DNA from: Vibrio plantisponsor | GTDB taxonomy: Bacteria > Pseudomonadota > Gammaproteobacteria > Enterobacterales > Vibrionaceae | Assembly (NCBI RefSeq): GCF_013041605.1 | Contig: NZ_JABEQC010000001.1 | Coordinates: forward strand, 661,879 to 725,878 | Length of the DNA stretch: 64,000 nucleotides | Reading direction: 5' to 3' | Part shown: piece after piece, positions 52,089 through 62,621 of the stretch | Layout: every line of letters starts with the position of its first letter | Position numbering within the stretch: the first letter of the stretch is position 1 | The notes under the pieces: generated by a model | Seen by the model: only the letters and a program-made list of their open reading frames with translations | What the model was told of the DNA's origin: nothing | The model's database searches: none | Translations under genes and position numbers: made by a program

Positions 52089-53393
52089 ATGTCTGACATG
52101 AGTAAACATTTTGAGCGTGATTCGGGGTTTTATCGATCCCACCGGGTTACTGCATCTTTACTTGCGTTAATTCCTGGCTTTGGTCAGTTATATAACCGAC
52201 AGTTTGTAAAAGGCATAATGTTTTTTATCTTGCTAACAAGTTTTTATGCAGTAACTCGTGATTTCATTTCACATGGGATGTGGGGACTTGTAACACTTGG
52301 TGAAAATCTACCTGAAGATAACTCAGTTTTCCTGCTTGCAGAAGGTATTATTGCTTCGTTAGTGGTGGTGTTTGGCCTGATGGTCTATGCACTAAGTATA
52401 AGTGACGCATATCAAAACGGTAAGTTAACTGACGAAGGGCGAGAGCTTAACTCTTTACGCGTCCAATATCGAAATGTTATCAATGCGGGCTTCCCTTATC
52501 TCATGATAAGTCCGGGTTTTATACTTCTAGTCTTTGTTGTTGTATTTCCGATCATATTTGGTTTTGCCATTGGCTTTACTAATTACAACCTATACAACTC
52601 GCCGCCTGCTAAATTGGTTGATTGGGTCGGTTTAAAGAATTTTTTCAATATTTTCCAAATTAATTTATGGCGAAACACCTTTATTGATGTTTTGCAGTGG
52701 ACAGTTGTTTGGACATTAGTTGCTTCAACACTGCAATGTACAGTCGGCGTTTTATTAGCGATTTTGGTTAACCAGAAAGACCTTAAATTTAAGCCATTGA
52801 TCCGCACCATTTTTATTCTTCCTTGGGCGGTACCTGGTTTTGTTACCATCCTTATTTTTACTGGGATGTTTAACGACAGCTTTGGTGTTATCAATAACGT
52901 TATTCTCGATTTCTTTGGTATTGAACCTAAAGCTTGGCTGACAGACCCATTCTGGACAAAAGTTGCGCTAATCTTGATTCAAACTTGGTTAGGTTTCCCA
53001 TTTGTATTCGCAATGACAACAGGAGTTCTACAAGCAATACCAAATGATCTTTATGAAGCAGCGACGATGGATGGTGCGAGTAAGTTTCAACAGCTAAAAA
53101 CTATTACGCTGCCGCTGGTGCTGTACTCGATTGCTCCGATTTTGATCACTCAATACACATTTAACTTCAACAACTTCAATATTATTTACTTGTTTAATAA
53201 TGGAGGACCAGCGGTTATTGGTAGTAACGCAGGTGGTACCGATATCCTAGTGTCTTGGATTTATAAGCTGACAATGTCTTCATCACAATACGGAATTGCA
53301 TCTGCAATTACGTTGCTATTATCGATTTTCGTTGTAGGCATTGCTCTTTGGCAATTCCGCATGACCAAGTCATTCAAAGAAGAGGCGAGATAA
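52089..53393 (+). CDS. ganF: ABC permease, MalF-like
   Basis: 434 residues from ATG 52089. There is an N-terminal extension with RHRVTASLLALIPGFGQLYN and early membrane segments, then the CUT1 permease core. The EAA loop that docks the ATPase is EAATMDGASKFQQLKTITLPL-like. It pairs with the MalG-like permease that starts 5 bp after its stop. Confidence 0.92.
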   Translation: MSDMSKHFERDSGFYRSHRVTASLLALIPGFGQLYNRQFVKGIMFFILLTSFYAVTRDFISHGMWGLVTLGENLPEDNSVFLLAEGIIASLVVVFGLMVYALSISDAYQNGKLTDEGRELNSLRVQYRNVINAGFPYLMISPGFILLVFVVVFPIIFGFAIGFTNYNLYNSPPAKLVDWVGLKNFFNIFQINLWRNTFIDVLQWTVVWTLVASTLQCTVGVLLAILVNQKDLKFKPLIRTIFILPWAVPGFVTILIFTGMFNDSFGVINNVILDFFGIEPKAWLTDPFWTKVALILIQTWLGFPFVFAMTTGVLQAIPNDLYEAATMDGASKFQQLKTITLPLVLYSIAPILITQYTFNFNNFNIIYLFNNGGPAVIGSNAGGTDILVSWIYKLTMSSSQYGIASAITLLLSIFVVGIALWQFRMTKSFKEEAR

Positions 53394-53398
53394 TAATT

Positions 53399-54241
53399 AT
53401 GAGTATTAAGCGTAGTAATCGCATCCGATTGACATTGAGTTACAGCCTTATCCTGTTGGTATCAGTGATCATCATATACCCGTTAGTGTGGACAGTTGGT
53501 GCATCATTCTATCCAGGCAATAGCATCATGGGTGAGTCCATTTTTCCGGACAATCCTACTCTAAGTCACTATTCAACTTTGTTTGCTAATGAGAAAGTCG
53601 CTTACCTGACTTGGTTTTGGAATAGTTTGAAAATCAGCTTTATGACCATGGTACTGACGCTGATCAGTGTGTCATGTACCTCATATGCGTTTTCACGCTT
53701 TCGTTTTAGAGGTAGAAAAAATGGCTTAATGCTATTCCTTCTGTTGCAGATGATCCCGCAATTCTCAGCCTTAATTGCAATATTTGTTCTAGCGCAGATG
53801 TTGGGATTAATTAATAGCCATCTTGCATTAGTACTGGTTTATGTAGGGGGGATGATCCCGATGAATACGTATTTGATGAAAGGTTATTTGGATGCAATAC
53901 CGAAGGATCTTGATGAATCAGCGAAAATGGATGGCGCGAGTAACATTCGTATTTTTTTGGAAATTATTCTGCCTATTTCAAAACCAATTATTGCGGTAGT
54001 GGCACTATTCTCTTTCACGGGGCCATTAGGCGATTTTATTCTCGCAACCACTATATTAAGAACACCTGAAAATTATACATTGCCGATTGGATTATATAAT
54101 TTAGTTGTGGAAAAAATGGGTGCAAGTTATACGACATATGCAGCAGGTGCTGTGCTTATTTCAATACCTGTAGCGCTTCTTTATTTATCACTACAAAAAT
54201 ACTTTGTATCTGGCTTAACAGCGGGTAGTACTAAAGGCTAA
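53399..54241 (+). CDS. ganG: ABC permease, MalG-like
   Basis: 280 residues from ATG 53399 with six membrane segments. The EAA loop is DESAKMDGASNIRIFLEI. It follows the MalF-like gene by 5 bp and the pair would form the membrane pore of the importer. The lipoprotein galactanase gene starts 16 bp later. Confidence 0.92.
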   Translation: MSIKRSNRIRLTLSYSLILLVSVIIIYPLVWTVGASFYPGNSIMGESIFPDNPTLSHYSTLFANEKVAYLTWFWNSLKISFMTMVLTLISVSCTSYAFSRFRFRGRKNGLMLFLLLQMIPQFSALIAIFVLAQMLGLINSHLALVLVYVGGMIPMNTYLMKGYLDAIPKDLDESAKMDGASNIRIFLEIILPISKPIIAVVALFSFTGPLGDFILATTILRTPENYTLPIGLYNLVVEKMGASYTTYAAGAVLISIPVALLYLSLQKYFVSGLTAGSTKG

Positions 54242-54257
54242 TACTAGAGAGAAAGAT

Positions 54258-55493
54258 ATGAATACAAAATTTAAGGTTGCACTTATTAGTGCGGCAGTGG
54301 CTTTGGCTGGCTGTCAATCTGTAAACTCTTCAAATAATAATGGCTCTGATATTAATACTAATACAGATAATATTGTTATAACTGCTCCACAGCTGAGAGC
54401 TGATTTCATTCGTGGTATGGATATTTCCATGTTGCCTGAAATAGAAAAGTTAGGTGGGAAATATTATGAAAATGGCAGTGAGAAAGATCTGATCAATATA
54501 TTGAAAAATAATGGTGTTAATTCTATCCGCGCACGTTTGTGGGTGGATCCGATGTCAGCTACTGGTGATGTATTTGGAGGCGGCAATAATACGTTAGAGC
54601 GTTCCATTGAACTTGGTAAGCGCGCACAAGAAAACGGTATGTCATTCCTACTTGATATCCATTACAGCGATTTTTGGGCAGATCCTAAGAAGCAACAAAA
54701 GCCAAAAGAGTGGGAGCAACTTACGTTTGAGAACCTGACTCAGAAAGTCTACGACTATACAGCAGAGGTTATGAAAGCACACCAAGCCGCAGGTGTTGTA
54801 CCAGACATGGTACAGGTTGGTAATGAACTTAATGGCGGTATGCTTTGGCCAGACGGTAAAAGTTGGGGGCAAGATGGTAAGGAATTTGACCGTTTATCAC
54901 TTCTTTTAAAAACCGGCATTAAAGCCGTGCATGATAACGACAGTGGCAAAGATATTCAGATCATGTTGCATCTCGCTGAAGCTGGCGACAACGGTCTATT
55001 CCGTTGGTGGTTTGATGAAATCACTAAGCGTGGTGTCGACTTCGATGTGATTGGTATGTCTTACTACCCTTGGTGGCATGGTCCAATTGATAAAGTAAAA
55101 GCCAATATGAATGATGTGATCAGTCGCTACAACAAACCTATTGTTCTAGTCGAGACATCTTTCCCATTTACTACTGAAAATGGTGATGCGCTGGGTAATA
55201 GCTACTCTGAGGCGGGACCGATTGAGGGGTACAGTGTCTCAGTCGATGGTCAGGCAGAATATTTAGCTGACATTATGACGCTATTGAACGAACTTCCTGA
55301 TAATCAGGGATTAGGGATTTACTACTGGGAGCCAGCGTGGTTACCGATTGATGGAGCGACTTGGTCAACGCAGGCGGGGATGGAATATAGTGGTGACAAG
55401 TGGGATGTGGGCAACTCATGGGAAAACCAGGCTCTATTCGATTTTGAAGGCAATGCCTTACCGTCATTAAAAGTATTTAAGGGGCAACAATGA
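54258..55493 (+). CDS. Lipoprotein endo-beta-1,4-galactanase, GH53
   Basis: 411 residues with a lipobox LAGC (Cys19). A spacer rich in N, S and D runs to about residue 45, then the GH53 domain: FIRGMDISMLPE, acid/base Glu in VQVGNELNGGMLWPDG, and nucleophile Glu in IVLVETSFPF. It is longer than the - strand GH53 and membrane-anchored. It may trim long galactan at the outer membrane surface or in the periplasm. The stop overlaps the GH42 start (ATGA). Gene names clash: the endogalactanase is GanA in Dickeya and GanB in Bacillus, so I leave the symbol empty. Confidence 0.95.
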   Translation: MNTKFKVALISAAVALAGCQSVNSSNNNGSDINTNTDNIVITAPQLRADFIRGMDISMLPEIEKLGGKYYENGSEKDLINILKNNGVNSIRARLWVDPMSATGDVFGGGNNTLERSIELGKRAQENGMSFLLDIHYSDFWADPKKQQKPKEWEQLTFENLTQKVYDYTAEVMKAHQAAGVVPDMVQVGNELNGGMLWPDGKSWGQDGKEFDRLSLLLKTGIKAVHDNDSGKDIQIMLHLAEAGDNGLFRWWFDEITKRGVDFDVIGMSYYPWWHGPIDKVKANMNDVISRYNKPIVLVETSFPFTTENGDALGNSYSEAGPIEGYSVSVDGQAEYLADIMTLLNELPDNQGLGIYYWEPAWLPIDGATWSTQAGMEYSGDKWDVGNSWENQALFDFEGNALPSLKVFKGQQ

Positions 55494-57556
55494 ATAATAA
55501 AAAACACGTCATCCCTAAAATAAAAGGCTTGCTTCATGGGGCAGATTATAACCCTGAACAATGGTTAGACAGACCGGATATTTTAGAAAAAGACATTGAG
55601 CTGATGAAACAGACACAATGTAACGTTATGTCTGTGGGAATATTTAGTTGGTCCGCTATTGAACCTGCGGAAGGTGAATTTCAGTTTGAGTGGCTTGATA
55701 AGGTATTGGACAACTTACTAGCGAATGACATCTCAGTGTTCCTAGCTACACCGAGTGGTGCTCGCCCTGCGTGGTTGTCTCAACGTTACCCTGATGTCCT
55801 TCGAGTTAATAGCTCTCGTGTGAAGCAACTTCATGGAGAGCGCCATAACCATTGCTATAGTTCGCCAAATTATCGTAAGAAGGTTGCTATCATGAATGCA
55901 AAGTTGGCTGAACGTTATAGCCAGCATCCTGCAGTTATAGGTTGGCATGTCTCAAATGAATATGGTGGTGATTGTCATTGTGATTACTGTCAAGAAGAGT
56001 TTCGATTATGGTTGAAAAACAAATATGGCTCATTAGAGAACCTCAATAAGCTTTGGTGGAGTGCTTTTTGGAGTCATACATACACAAGTTGGGAACAAAT
56101 TGAGTCACCGTCGCCGATTGGTGAAAACTCTGTTCATGCACTCAAGTTGGATTGGAAACGTTTCTGTACAGATCGCGTATCAAACTTTTGTGAGCATGAG
56201 ATAGCTCCTCTTAAACGTATTAACCCTGAATTGCCAACGACGGCAAACTTCATGGAATACTTTTACGATTACAACTATTGGGAGTTGGCTAAGTCCATTG
56301 ATGTTGTATCTTGGGATAGCTATCCGCTATGGCACCGTGACAATGATGAAGTCGCGTTAGCTTGTTATACAGGGATGTATCATGATTTGATGCGTACCTT
56401 GAAAAATCAGCCATTTTTATTGATGGAATCAACCCCAAGCCAAACAAACTGGCAGCCGATCACCAAACTGAAAAAAGATGGTGTGCATTTGCTTTCTTCG
56501 TTGCAAGCAATAGCTCACGGTTCTGATTCTGTCCAGTATTTCCAATGGCGAAAAAGCCGTGGTTCTGTCGAGAAGTTTCATGGTGCAGTTATCGACCATG
56601 TTGGACACGCAGACACCCGTACTGGGCGAGAAGTGACAGCTGTAGGTGAGTACCTTAAACAAATAAACGATGTGGCTGGAACGGCGACTAAGGCAGAAGT
56701 GGCGATCATTTTTGATTGGGAAAACCGTTGGGCTATGGATGACGCTTCGGGCCCTCGTAATGAAGGTATGCAGTATGAACAAACTGTGTGCGACCATTAC
56801 AGAGGTTTCTGGAGACAGGGTATTAACTGCGACATTATTGAGCAATTATGTGACTTTATGCCTTATAAGGTTATCGTCGCGCCAATGTTATACCTTATAA
56901 AACCGGGAGTAGCGGAACGTTTCGAAGAATTTGTTAAGCAAGGCGGAACGTTGATAGCAACTTACTGGAGTGGAATCGTTGATCAAAACGACTTATGTTT
57001 CCTTGGCGGTTTCCCTGGCGGAGCAAATAGCCCGTTACGCCGGACGTTCGGTATTTGGGCTGAAGAAATTGATTCCCTTTATGACCACGAAAGTGTGAAG
57101 TTTGAATTAGAAAATGATTCTGAGCTAGGTTTTAGTGGGGAATTTAATATTAAGCATTTAATGGAGCACATTCATTTAGAATCAGCTGAGGCTATTGCTT
57201 ATTACCGAGAGAATTTATTTGATGGCTGTCCAGTTATTACTAAAAACGAGTTTGGTAATGGGGTGGCCTATTATATAGCAGCACGTACAGACGTTGAATT
57301 TAATGAGTCGTTCTACAGCTCTATTGCTGAAAAATATGGCATTAGTAAACCAGTCGAAAATATACCTGAAGGCTTGTCGTTGACAACTCGCGAAGATGAG
57401 CAATCTCGTTATTTATTTATTATGAACTTTTTAAATGAAAATCGAGAACTTGAATGTCCTTTAGGGGATTGGGTCAATGCTTGCACGGGTGATGAGGTTA
57501 AAAACAATATAGTCGTTGCTCCATATCAAGTTATCGTTATCAAAAACAATAAATAG
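55490..57556 (+). CDS. Beta-galactosidase, GH42
   Basis: 688 residues, no signal peptide. GH42 marks are LLHGADYNPEQWLDRP at the start, acid/base Glu in GWHVSNEYGGDCHC, nucleophile Glu in LLMESTPSQTNW, and a cysteine cluster CHCDYCQEEF that binds zinc. The trimerisation and C-terminal domains follow. It should release galactose from imported galacto-oligosaccharides in the cytoplasm. It ends the ganE-to-GH42 operon, which a hairpin follows. Confidence 0.94.
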   Translation: MNNKKHVIPKIKGLLHGADYNPEQWLDRPDILEKDIELMKQTQCNVMSVGIFSWSAIEPAEGEFQFEWLDKVLDNLLANDISVFLATPSGARPAWLSQRYPDVLRVNSSRVKQLHGERHNHCYSSPNYRKKVAIMNAKLAERYSQHPAVIGWHVSNEYGGDCHCDYCQEEFRLWLKNKYGSLENLNKLWWSAFWSHTYTSWEQIESPSPIGENSVHALKLDWKRFCTDRVSNFCEHEIAPLKRINPELPTTANFMEYFYDYNYWELAKSIDVVSWDSYPLWHRDNDEVALACYTGMYHDLMRTLKNQPFLLMESTPSQTNWQPITKLKKDGVHLLSSLQAIAHGSDSVQYFQWRKSRGSVEKFHGAVIDHVGHADTRTGREVTAVGEYLKQINDVAGTATKAEVAIIFDWENRWAMDDASGPRNEGMQYEQTVCDHYRGFWRQGINCDIIEQLCDFMPYKVIVAPMLYLIKPGVAERFEEFVKQGGTLIATYWSGIVDQNDLCFLGGFPGGANSPLRRTFGIWAEEIDSLYDHESVKFELENDSELGFSGEFNIKHLMEHIHLESAEAIAYYRENLFDGCPVITKNEFGNGVAYYIAARTDVEFNESFYSSIAEKYGISKPVENIPEGLSLTTREDEQSRYLFIMNFLNENRELECPLGDWVNACTGDEVKNNIVVAPYQVIVIKNNK

Positions 57557-57560
57557 TTAT

Positions 57561-57587
57561 TTCCAGCCTAATTAGGCTGGAATAAAA
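57561..57587 (+). terminator. Hairpin after GH42 gene
   Basis: TTCCAGCCTAATTAGGCTGGAA (57561-57582 described as arms TTCCAGCC and GGCTGGAA) is self-complementary and ends the importer-GH42 operon. The T tract is weak. Confidence 0.65.
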
Positions 57588-57603
57588 ACCAATATATAAA
57601 ATA

Positions 57604-57659
57604 AGACGAATTTCGTCTAACGGGTAAGTATTGTCTTAAATAAAATATTGGCAATATTT
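57604..57659. promoter_or_regulatory. Two palindromes upstream of porin gene
   Basis: AGACGAA-T-TTCGTCT (57604-57618) and AAATATTG-G-CAATATTT (57643-57659) are both near perfect. They lie 40-100 bp before the porin start and may be operator sites. Neither resembles the 48186 palindrome, so they need not bind the same regulator. Confidence 0.4.
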
Positions 57660-57699
57660 ACTCGGCCAATAACATCAAGTAATACAAAAGGGAATAAAC

Positions 57700-58965
57700 A
57701 TGAAAAAAGCATCATTGGCAGTCGCTATTATAGCTTCTTTATCTGCTACTCAAGTACTAGCAGTAGATTTCCACGGTTATGTGCGAGCTGGTTTGGGAGC
57801 TAGCGCTGATGGCGGTGGTACCAAAGCTGGGGATGAATTTAATAAAACAACTTTAGGTCGCTTAGGGAATGAATATGATACATATTCAGAAATAGGATTA
57901 GGTCAAGAGTTATTTAATAAAGATGGTCGTTCAATGTACTTTGAAAGTATGTTTGAAATGTCTTCTGACGGTAATCTTGAAACGGAGTCGAGCAAAAAAG
58001 ATAGTGCCAACTTCGCGATTAAACAGTTAAACATTCAAGCAAAAGGTTATATTCCAGCGTCTCCTGAAGCAGTTATTTGGGCTGGTAAGCGTTTCTATCA
58101 ACGTCATGACATTCATATTATTGACACCAAGTATTGGAATGTTTCTGGTTATGGTGTAGGTGTAGAAAACATTAAATTGGACACTGGAGCGTTATCCACT
58201 GCAATTATTCGTGCAGATAACGCGCTTTCAACTTGGGATTCTAGCGGTAATGAAACAAGTTACGGTGATTTAAACACTTATTTCTTAGATATGCGTTATT
58301 CCGGATTTGCGCCTTGGGAAGGCTCATGGACAGAATTTGGTATCGATTACGCACTTGTTAATCCAACAGATGAGCAAGAGGCATTAACAGAGGATCTAAA
58401 AAATGGATTGATGTTAACGGCAGAAATAAGCCAAAGTTTCTCAATGGGTTGGAACAAGTTTGTTCTTCAATATATGGATAAAGGCTTAGCGCAAAACGCT
58501 ATCTCCCAAGGTGGTGGTTGGTACGATATTTGGAGTGGTGATGTAAGTGAAGCGAAAGGTTATCGTTTCATTAGCACTGGTGATTTAAACATCACCGACA
58601 ACTTCATAATCAATCATGTGTTGACATACGGTCAAGCGAAAGACCATGGTGATTGGTTAGATAAAGAAGACCTTTTCTCTTTTGTGGCTCGTCCTACTTA
58701 TAACTGGTCAGCTTATAATAAAACTATTTTCGAAGTCGGTTATTTTGATCAAGAGAAAACATGGGACTCAGGTTCTTCTGACAAATCTAGTGGGACTAAA
58801 TTTACGATAGCACATGCAATCTCAGCAGGTGATTCAATTATGGCTCGCCCTGAGATCAGATTCTTTGCTAGTTACTTCAAAGATAATGAAAATGATAACA
58901 CCTTCGACAATGGTAAGAGCGCTGACACCATTAGTTATGGTGTACAAGTTGAAGCTTGGTGGTAA
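57700..58965 (+). CDS. ganL: LamB-type outer-membrane porin for oligogalactans
   Basis: 421 residues with a signal peptide (SATQVLA-VDFHGY). The start VDFHGYVRAGLGASADG, the block VIWAGKRFYQRHDIHIIDTKYWNVSGYGVGVE and the C-terminal Trp end (VEAWW) are those of maltoporin-type channels. It should let galactan oligomers into the periplasm. It has its own upstream region and terminator, so it is expressed separately from the importer. Confidence 0.93.
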   Translation: MKKASLAVAIIASLSATQVLAVDFHGYVRAGLGASADGGGTKAGDEFNKTTLGRLGNEYDTYSEIGLGQELFNKDGRSMYFESMFEMSSDGNLETESSKKDSANFAIKQLNIQAKGYIPASPEAVIWAGKRFYQRHDIHIIDTKYWNVSGYGVGVENIKLDTGALSTAIIRADNALSTWDSSGNETSYGDLNTYFLDMRYSGFAPWEGSWTEFGIDYALVNPTDEQEALTEDLKNGLMLTAEISQSFSMGWNKFVLQYMDKGLAQNAISQGGGWYDIWSGDVSEAKGYRFISTGDLNITDNFIINHVLTYGQAKDHGDWLDKEDLFSFVARPTYNWSAYNKTIFEVGYFDQEKTWDSGSSDKSSGTKFTIAHAISAGDSIMARPEIRFFASYFKDNENDNTFDNGKSADTISYGVQVEAWW

Positions 58966-58994
58966 TTCAAAAGTAATGAGTTAAATTTTGCTAC

Positions 58995-59033
58995 AGGTCA
59001 GGCAATAATTGCCTGACCTACTGACTAGTTTTT
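58995..59033 (+). terminator. Terminator after porin gene
   Basis: AGGTCAGGCAA (58995-59005) and TTGCCTGACCT (59009-59019) form an 11-bp stem followed at a short distance by TTTTTC. Confidence 0.85.
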
Positions 59034-59131
59034 CTTTGTTTCTTTTTATCAAACTGGATATTTATATTTCTTGTGAATGATCAGGATATAACTCTATTCC
59101 CACTTTAATAATCTTTTGTTTTGGATCTTTT

Positions 59132-60865
59132 ATGAAACCATTGTCGTTGAAAAATAAGATTATCGCTCTGTTTGTTATGTCTTTACTAATAACTGTTGTT
59201 GCGGCTTTTTTCAGTGTTAAGTTTGTAATTGGTGACTATATTAACAAATCTTACGACAGTCGCATGGTTAGTAATGTAAATTTGATTAGCAGTGAAATTA
59301 AGCAATCACTCGAGAGAGACATCTCAGTTATAGAAAGTCTTGATTTTGGTATAATCGGTATTCGTGATACCCAACAAAAGCTTGGTTATGAACAAGTTGT
59401 TAAGCTAATTAACAAGACTGCACTAAGTGATAAAGGCAGTTTGAACAAAGAGCAATCTCAGTATTTTATAGATTTAGCTCGTGATCATGAAGAAGGAATA
59501 AAACTTACTCAGATTTTTTCTGAAACTGGTCAAGCAAAAGTCATTGTTTCTAAGAAGAAAAATGGAGTAGTAGATTTTTTTACCATCGACCTTAGTTTAA
59601 TCGATGGGTTAATTAAACGATATAGTATTCCTGGAGTTTATTTTGAGCTGCTTGATGGGCAGAGTAATACTATTTATTCAACAGGTAAAGAAAACTTAGA
59701 TCTAAAGAAAATCGATATAATTACTGTTGCTGATTCTAAATGGTATTTACGTTCGTATATTGATTACAGCTATATTGATAGTATTACAGGAAGAATAAAC
59801 CAAGATATTACTAAATACATGTCGCTTTGCGCATTTATGATGTTAGTCGTTAGTTTATTAACACTGAATATTCAACTGAATCCCTTGTCAAAATTGAAAA
59901 TATTAGTTGAAAGCTTAGCTGGTAGTGATGCAGATTTGACACAGAGAATAGAGCTCAATCGAAAAGATGAGATTGGAGATATTTCCAAATCAGTAAATAT
60001 CTTTATCGATAATCTACAGTCTTTATTTCTAAACATTGCTAGTTCTAATCGCTCTTTGAATGATGCAAGAGAAGAGCTTGATATACATATAGGTCGAAAT
60101 GTATCGACGGTCGCTAGATATAATGCTCAAAGTAAAAGTCTGTCGGAAGCTATTGACGATATTCGTCAATCCTCTTTAGATGTCCAAGAGCAAATAAAAC
60201 AGTCAATGGAACTTGCTGAGCAAGTCAGTTATCAGGTTCGCGAAACTTCACAAAAAGGAAGTTTCGTGGAAAAAATCGTAATTACTCTAAGTGATGATAC
60301 AGAGAAGATCTCTTCGTTAATTGGGGGTATGGATACTGTCACTAAGGGCATAAGTAATATCCTAAATACTATTCAAAAAATTGCCGATCAGACTGATTTA
60401 CTGGCGTTAAATGCTTCCATAGAAGCGGCTCGGGCAGGCGAGGCCGGAAAAGGGTTTGCAGTTGTTGCTGAAGAAGTACGGGTACTCGCTTCTAGGACAA
60501 GAAGTAGCACCACAGAAATTGATGAATTTCTAGACCAATTCTCTAGTTCGTCAGATCAAATAGTAAGCCAGATGTCTCAAGTATTGAAAAATAGTGAGTT
60601 GAATCGAAACAGTACGTTAGATGTTATTAATCAAATTCAATTGGTTGAAAAGGTTGTAGGTCAAATCAACATGATTAATTCAAGTATTTCTATAGCCGCT
60701 GACAACCAATGTACGAATATGGACAAGTTGAATGCTGAAATACAATTAACTAACAATCTGAGTGATGAAATTACTGATAGCGCCAGTTCGATTGCTCGTG
60801 TCCATGGCGACATTGGTCAAGTTTCCTCGGCGCTAACAAAAGACGTATCAATTTTCAAAGTTTAA
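59132..60865 (+). CDS. Methyl-accepting chemotaxis protein in galactan locus
   Basis: 577 residues. Membrane helix 1 (~10-30) is followed by a periplasmic sensor of about 195 residues, membrane helix 2 (~230-250), HAMP, and the signalling domain with hairpin [16 protein letters not shown], then [17 protein letters not shown]. It has no C-terminal pentapeptide for CheR binding. The sensor domain is not one I can name. Placed between the porin and Leloir genes, it probably guides the cell to galactan breakdown products. Confidence 0.92.
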   Translation: MKPLSLKNKIIALFVMSLLITVVAAFFSVKFVIGDYINKSYDSRMVSNVNLISSEIKQSLERDISVIESLDFGIIGIRDTQQKLGYEQVVKLINKTALSDKGSLNKEQSQYFIDLARDHEEGIKLTQIFSETGQAKVIVSKKKNGVVDFFTIDLSLIDGLIKRYSIPGVYFELLDGQSNTIYSTGKENLDLKKIDIITVADSKWYLRSYIDYSYIDSITGRINQDITKYMSLCAFMMLVVSLLTLNIQLNPLSKLKILVESLAGSDADLTQRIELNRKDEIGDISKSVNIFIDNLQSLFLNIASSNRSLNDAREELDIHIGRNVSTVARYNAQSKSLSEAIDDIRQSSLDVQEQIKQSMELAEQVSYQVRETSQKGSFVEKIVITLSDDTEKISSLIGGMDTVTKGISNILNTIQKIADQTDLLALNASIEAARAGEAGKGFAVVAEEVRVLASRTRSSTTEIDEFLDQFSSSSDQIVSQMSQVLKNSELNRNSTLDVINQIQLVEKVVGQINMINSSISIAADNQCTNMDKLNAEIQLTNNLSDEITDSASSIARVHGDIGQVSSALTKDVSIFKV

Positions 60866-60908
60866 CTACGCAGTTTAATAATTTGAAACCAGTTTAGGAG
60901 ATCCAGCA

Positions 60909-61428
60909 GTGGCAGTACTTATTACAGCTGGTATGGGTTACATCGATAGTCACATTTGTGTACAGATGATGGAAGCAGGTCTTGAACCAATTACTGTTGA
61001 TAACTTGTTCAATTCAAAGGTCGAAGTTTTAAACAGAATTGAAGCGATAACTGGTAACCAACCTAAGTTTTAGCAAGGAGACATTCGAGATGAAGCCTTC
61101 CTAGACTCAGTTTTTGCTGAGCATGATATTTAAGCAGTGATTCATTTTGCTGGCTTGAAAGCGGTTGGTAAAAAAAACAGGATTACATATCTATAACCTA
61201 GGTACCGGCAAAGGCTATAGCGTATTTGAAATGGCGGAAGCATTTGGCGTTGCTTGCGGTAAACCTGTTCCCTATAAAATCTGTCCCCCGCAGATCTGGT
61301 GATATTGCAGAATGTTGGGCCAGTACTGGCAAGGCAGAACGAGAGTTAGGTTGGAAAGCTACACGCAGTGTTGCTGAAATGACGCTAGATACTGGAAGTG
61401 GCAGTCTAACAACCCACAAGGTTATTAA
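60909..61428 (+). pseudogene. galE: UDP-glucose 4-epimerase remnant
   Basis: The start VAVLITAGMGYIDSHICVQM is GalE, but TAG at 61071 and TAA at 61131 break the frame. After AVIHFAGLKAVGK (about 61175) the sequence jumps to the C-terminal block [19 protein letters not shown], so roughly 200 residues are deleted. A run of five C at 61285-61289 shifts the frame, and a lost base near 61392 shifts it again before the WQSNNPQGY end at 61428. It cannot make an epimerase. A ribosome binding site (TAGGAG) survives. Confidence 0.93.
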
Positions 61429-61482
61429 TTTCATCCGTTGTAGTATTTCGGATTAGCATGAATAAATAGTTGAGTAAGTAAA

Positions 61483-62535
61483 ATGTCAAACGTTGAATTT
61501 AACCCAGTTGATCATCCTCACCGCCGTTACAATCCATTAACTGGTCAATGGATTTTAGTTTCGCCGCACCGAGCAAAACGTCCGTGGAGTGGCGCGGATG
61601 AAAAACCCGCAACTGATGAACTATCTGTATATGACGACAAATGTTTCCTTTGCCCGACAAATGAGCGTATCTCTGGTGATGTAAACCCAGATTACCAAGG
61701 CTCGTATGTATTTAAAAATGACTTCGCGGCTCTAATGGTTGATTCGCCGGATGCACAAGTATCAGACGATCCATTATTTCAAATCCAAGGTGTACGTGGT
61801 TTGAGCCGAGTGATTTGTTTTTCTCCCGATCATAGTAAAACTCTACCTGAACTGTCCGTGGAAAAAATCCGTGGAGTGATTGATACATGGAACGAGCAAA
61901 TTGAGGAGTTAGGGAAAGAGTATATTTGGGTCCAGGCATTTGAGAATAAGGGGGAAACTATGGGCTGTTCTCAGCCTCATCCTCATGGTCAAATCTGGGC
62001 GAACAGTTTCTTGCCAAACGAGATCGAACGCAAAGAGAAACATCTAAAATCTTACTATCAGAAACACGGTAGTAACTTACTGGTGGATTATGTACAAGCC
62101 GAGCTAAAAGAAGATACCCGTATCGTCGTGGAAACTGAGCATTGGGTGGCTGTTGTCCCTTACTGGGCTGCATGGCCATTTGAAACGATGCTCCTCCCCA
62201 AAACACACATTCGTCGTTTAAGCGAACTAAATCATGAGCAGCGTGATGATCTTGCTGTCGCCATAAAAAAACTGACTAGTCGTTACGACAATTTGTTCCA
62301 ATGTTCTTTCCCATACTCTATGGGTTGGCATTACGCTCCTTTCTTTGAAGCTGGCACAGATCTTGACCACTGGCAACTGCACGCATTGTTCTATCCCCCG
62401 TTATTACGCAGTGCGACTGTACGTAAGTTTATGGTGGGTTATGAAATGTTGGCTGAAAGTCAGCGTGATTTAACGGCTGAGCAAGCGGCTGTACGTTTAC
62501 GATCTCTAAGTGACATTCACTATAGAGAACAGTAA
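61483..62535 (+). CDS. galT: Galactose-1-phosphate uridylyltransferase
   Basis: 350 residues. The active-site block is [16 protein letters not shown] with the His-Pro-His nucleophile. The start [18 protein letters not shown] and the zinc ligands (CFLCPTN) are those of GalT. It moves UMP from UDP-glucose to galactose-1-phosphate. It lies 54 bp after the galE remnant and 86 bp before galK, and keeps the usual galETK order. Confidence 0.97.
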   Translation: MSNVEFNPVDHPHRRYNPLTGQWILVSPHRAKRPWSGADEKPATDELSVYDDKCFLCPTNERISGDVNPDYQGSYVFKNDFAALMVDSPDAQVSDDPLFQIQGVRGLSRVICFSPDHSKTLPELSVEKIRGVIDTWNEQIEELGKEYIWVQAFENKGETMGCSQPHPHGQIWANSFLPNEIERKEKHLKSYYQKHGSNLLVDYVQAELKEDTRIVVETEHWVAVVPYWAAWPFETMLLPKTHIRRLSELNHEQRDDLAVAIKKLTSRYDNLFQCSFPYSMGWHYAPFFEAGTDLDHWQLHALFYPPLLRSATVRKFMVGYEMLAESQRDLTAEQAAVRLRSLSDIHYREQ

Positions 62536-62621
62536 TCATGCTCTGGAACCCATCCTTCAATCCCTTATCTTGAGTATGGTTTTCGGGCATCTAATTCGTA
62601 CTTTTTATCTGAGATTTAACT

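Noticed and set aside
61226..61456. 76-residue + strand frame before galT
   Set aside because: It is a frameshifted piece of the galE remnant.
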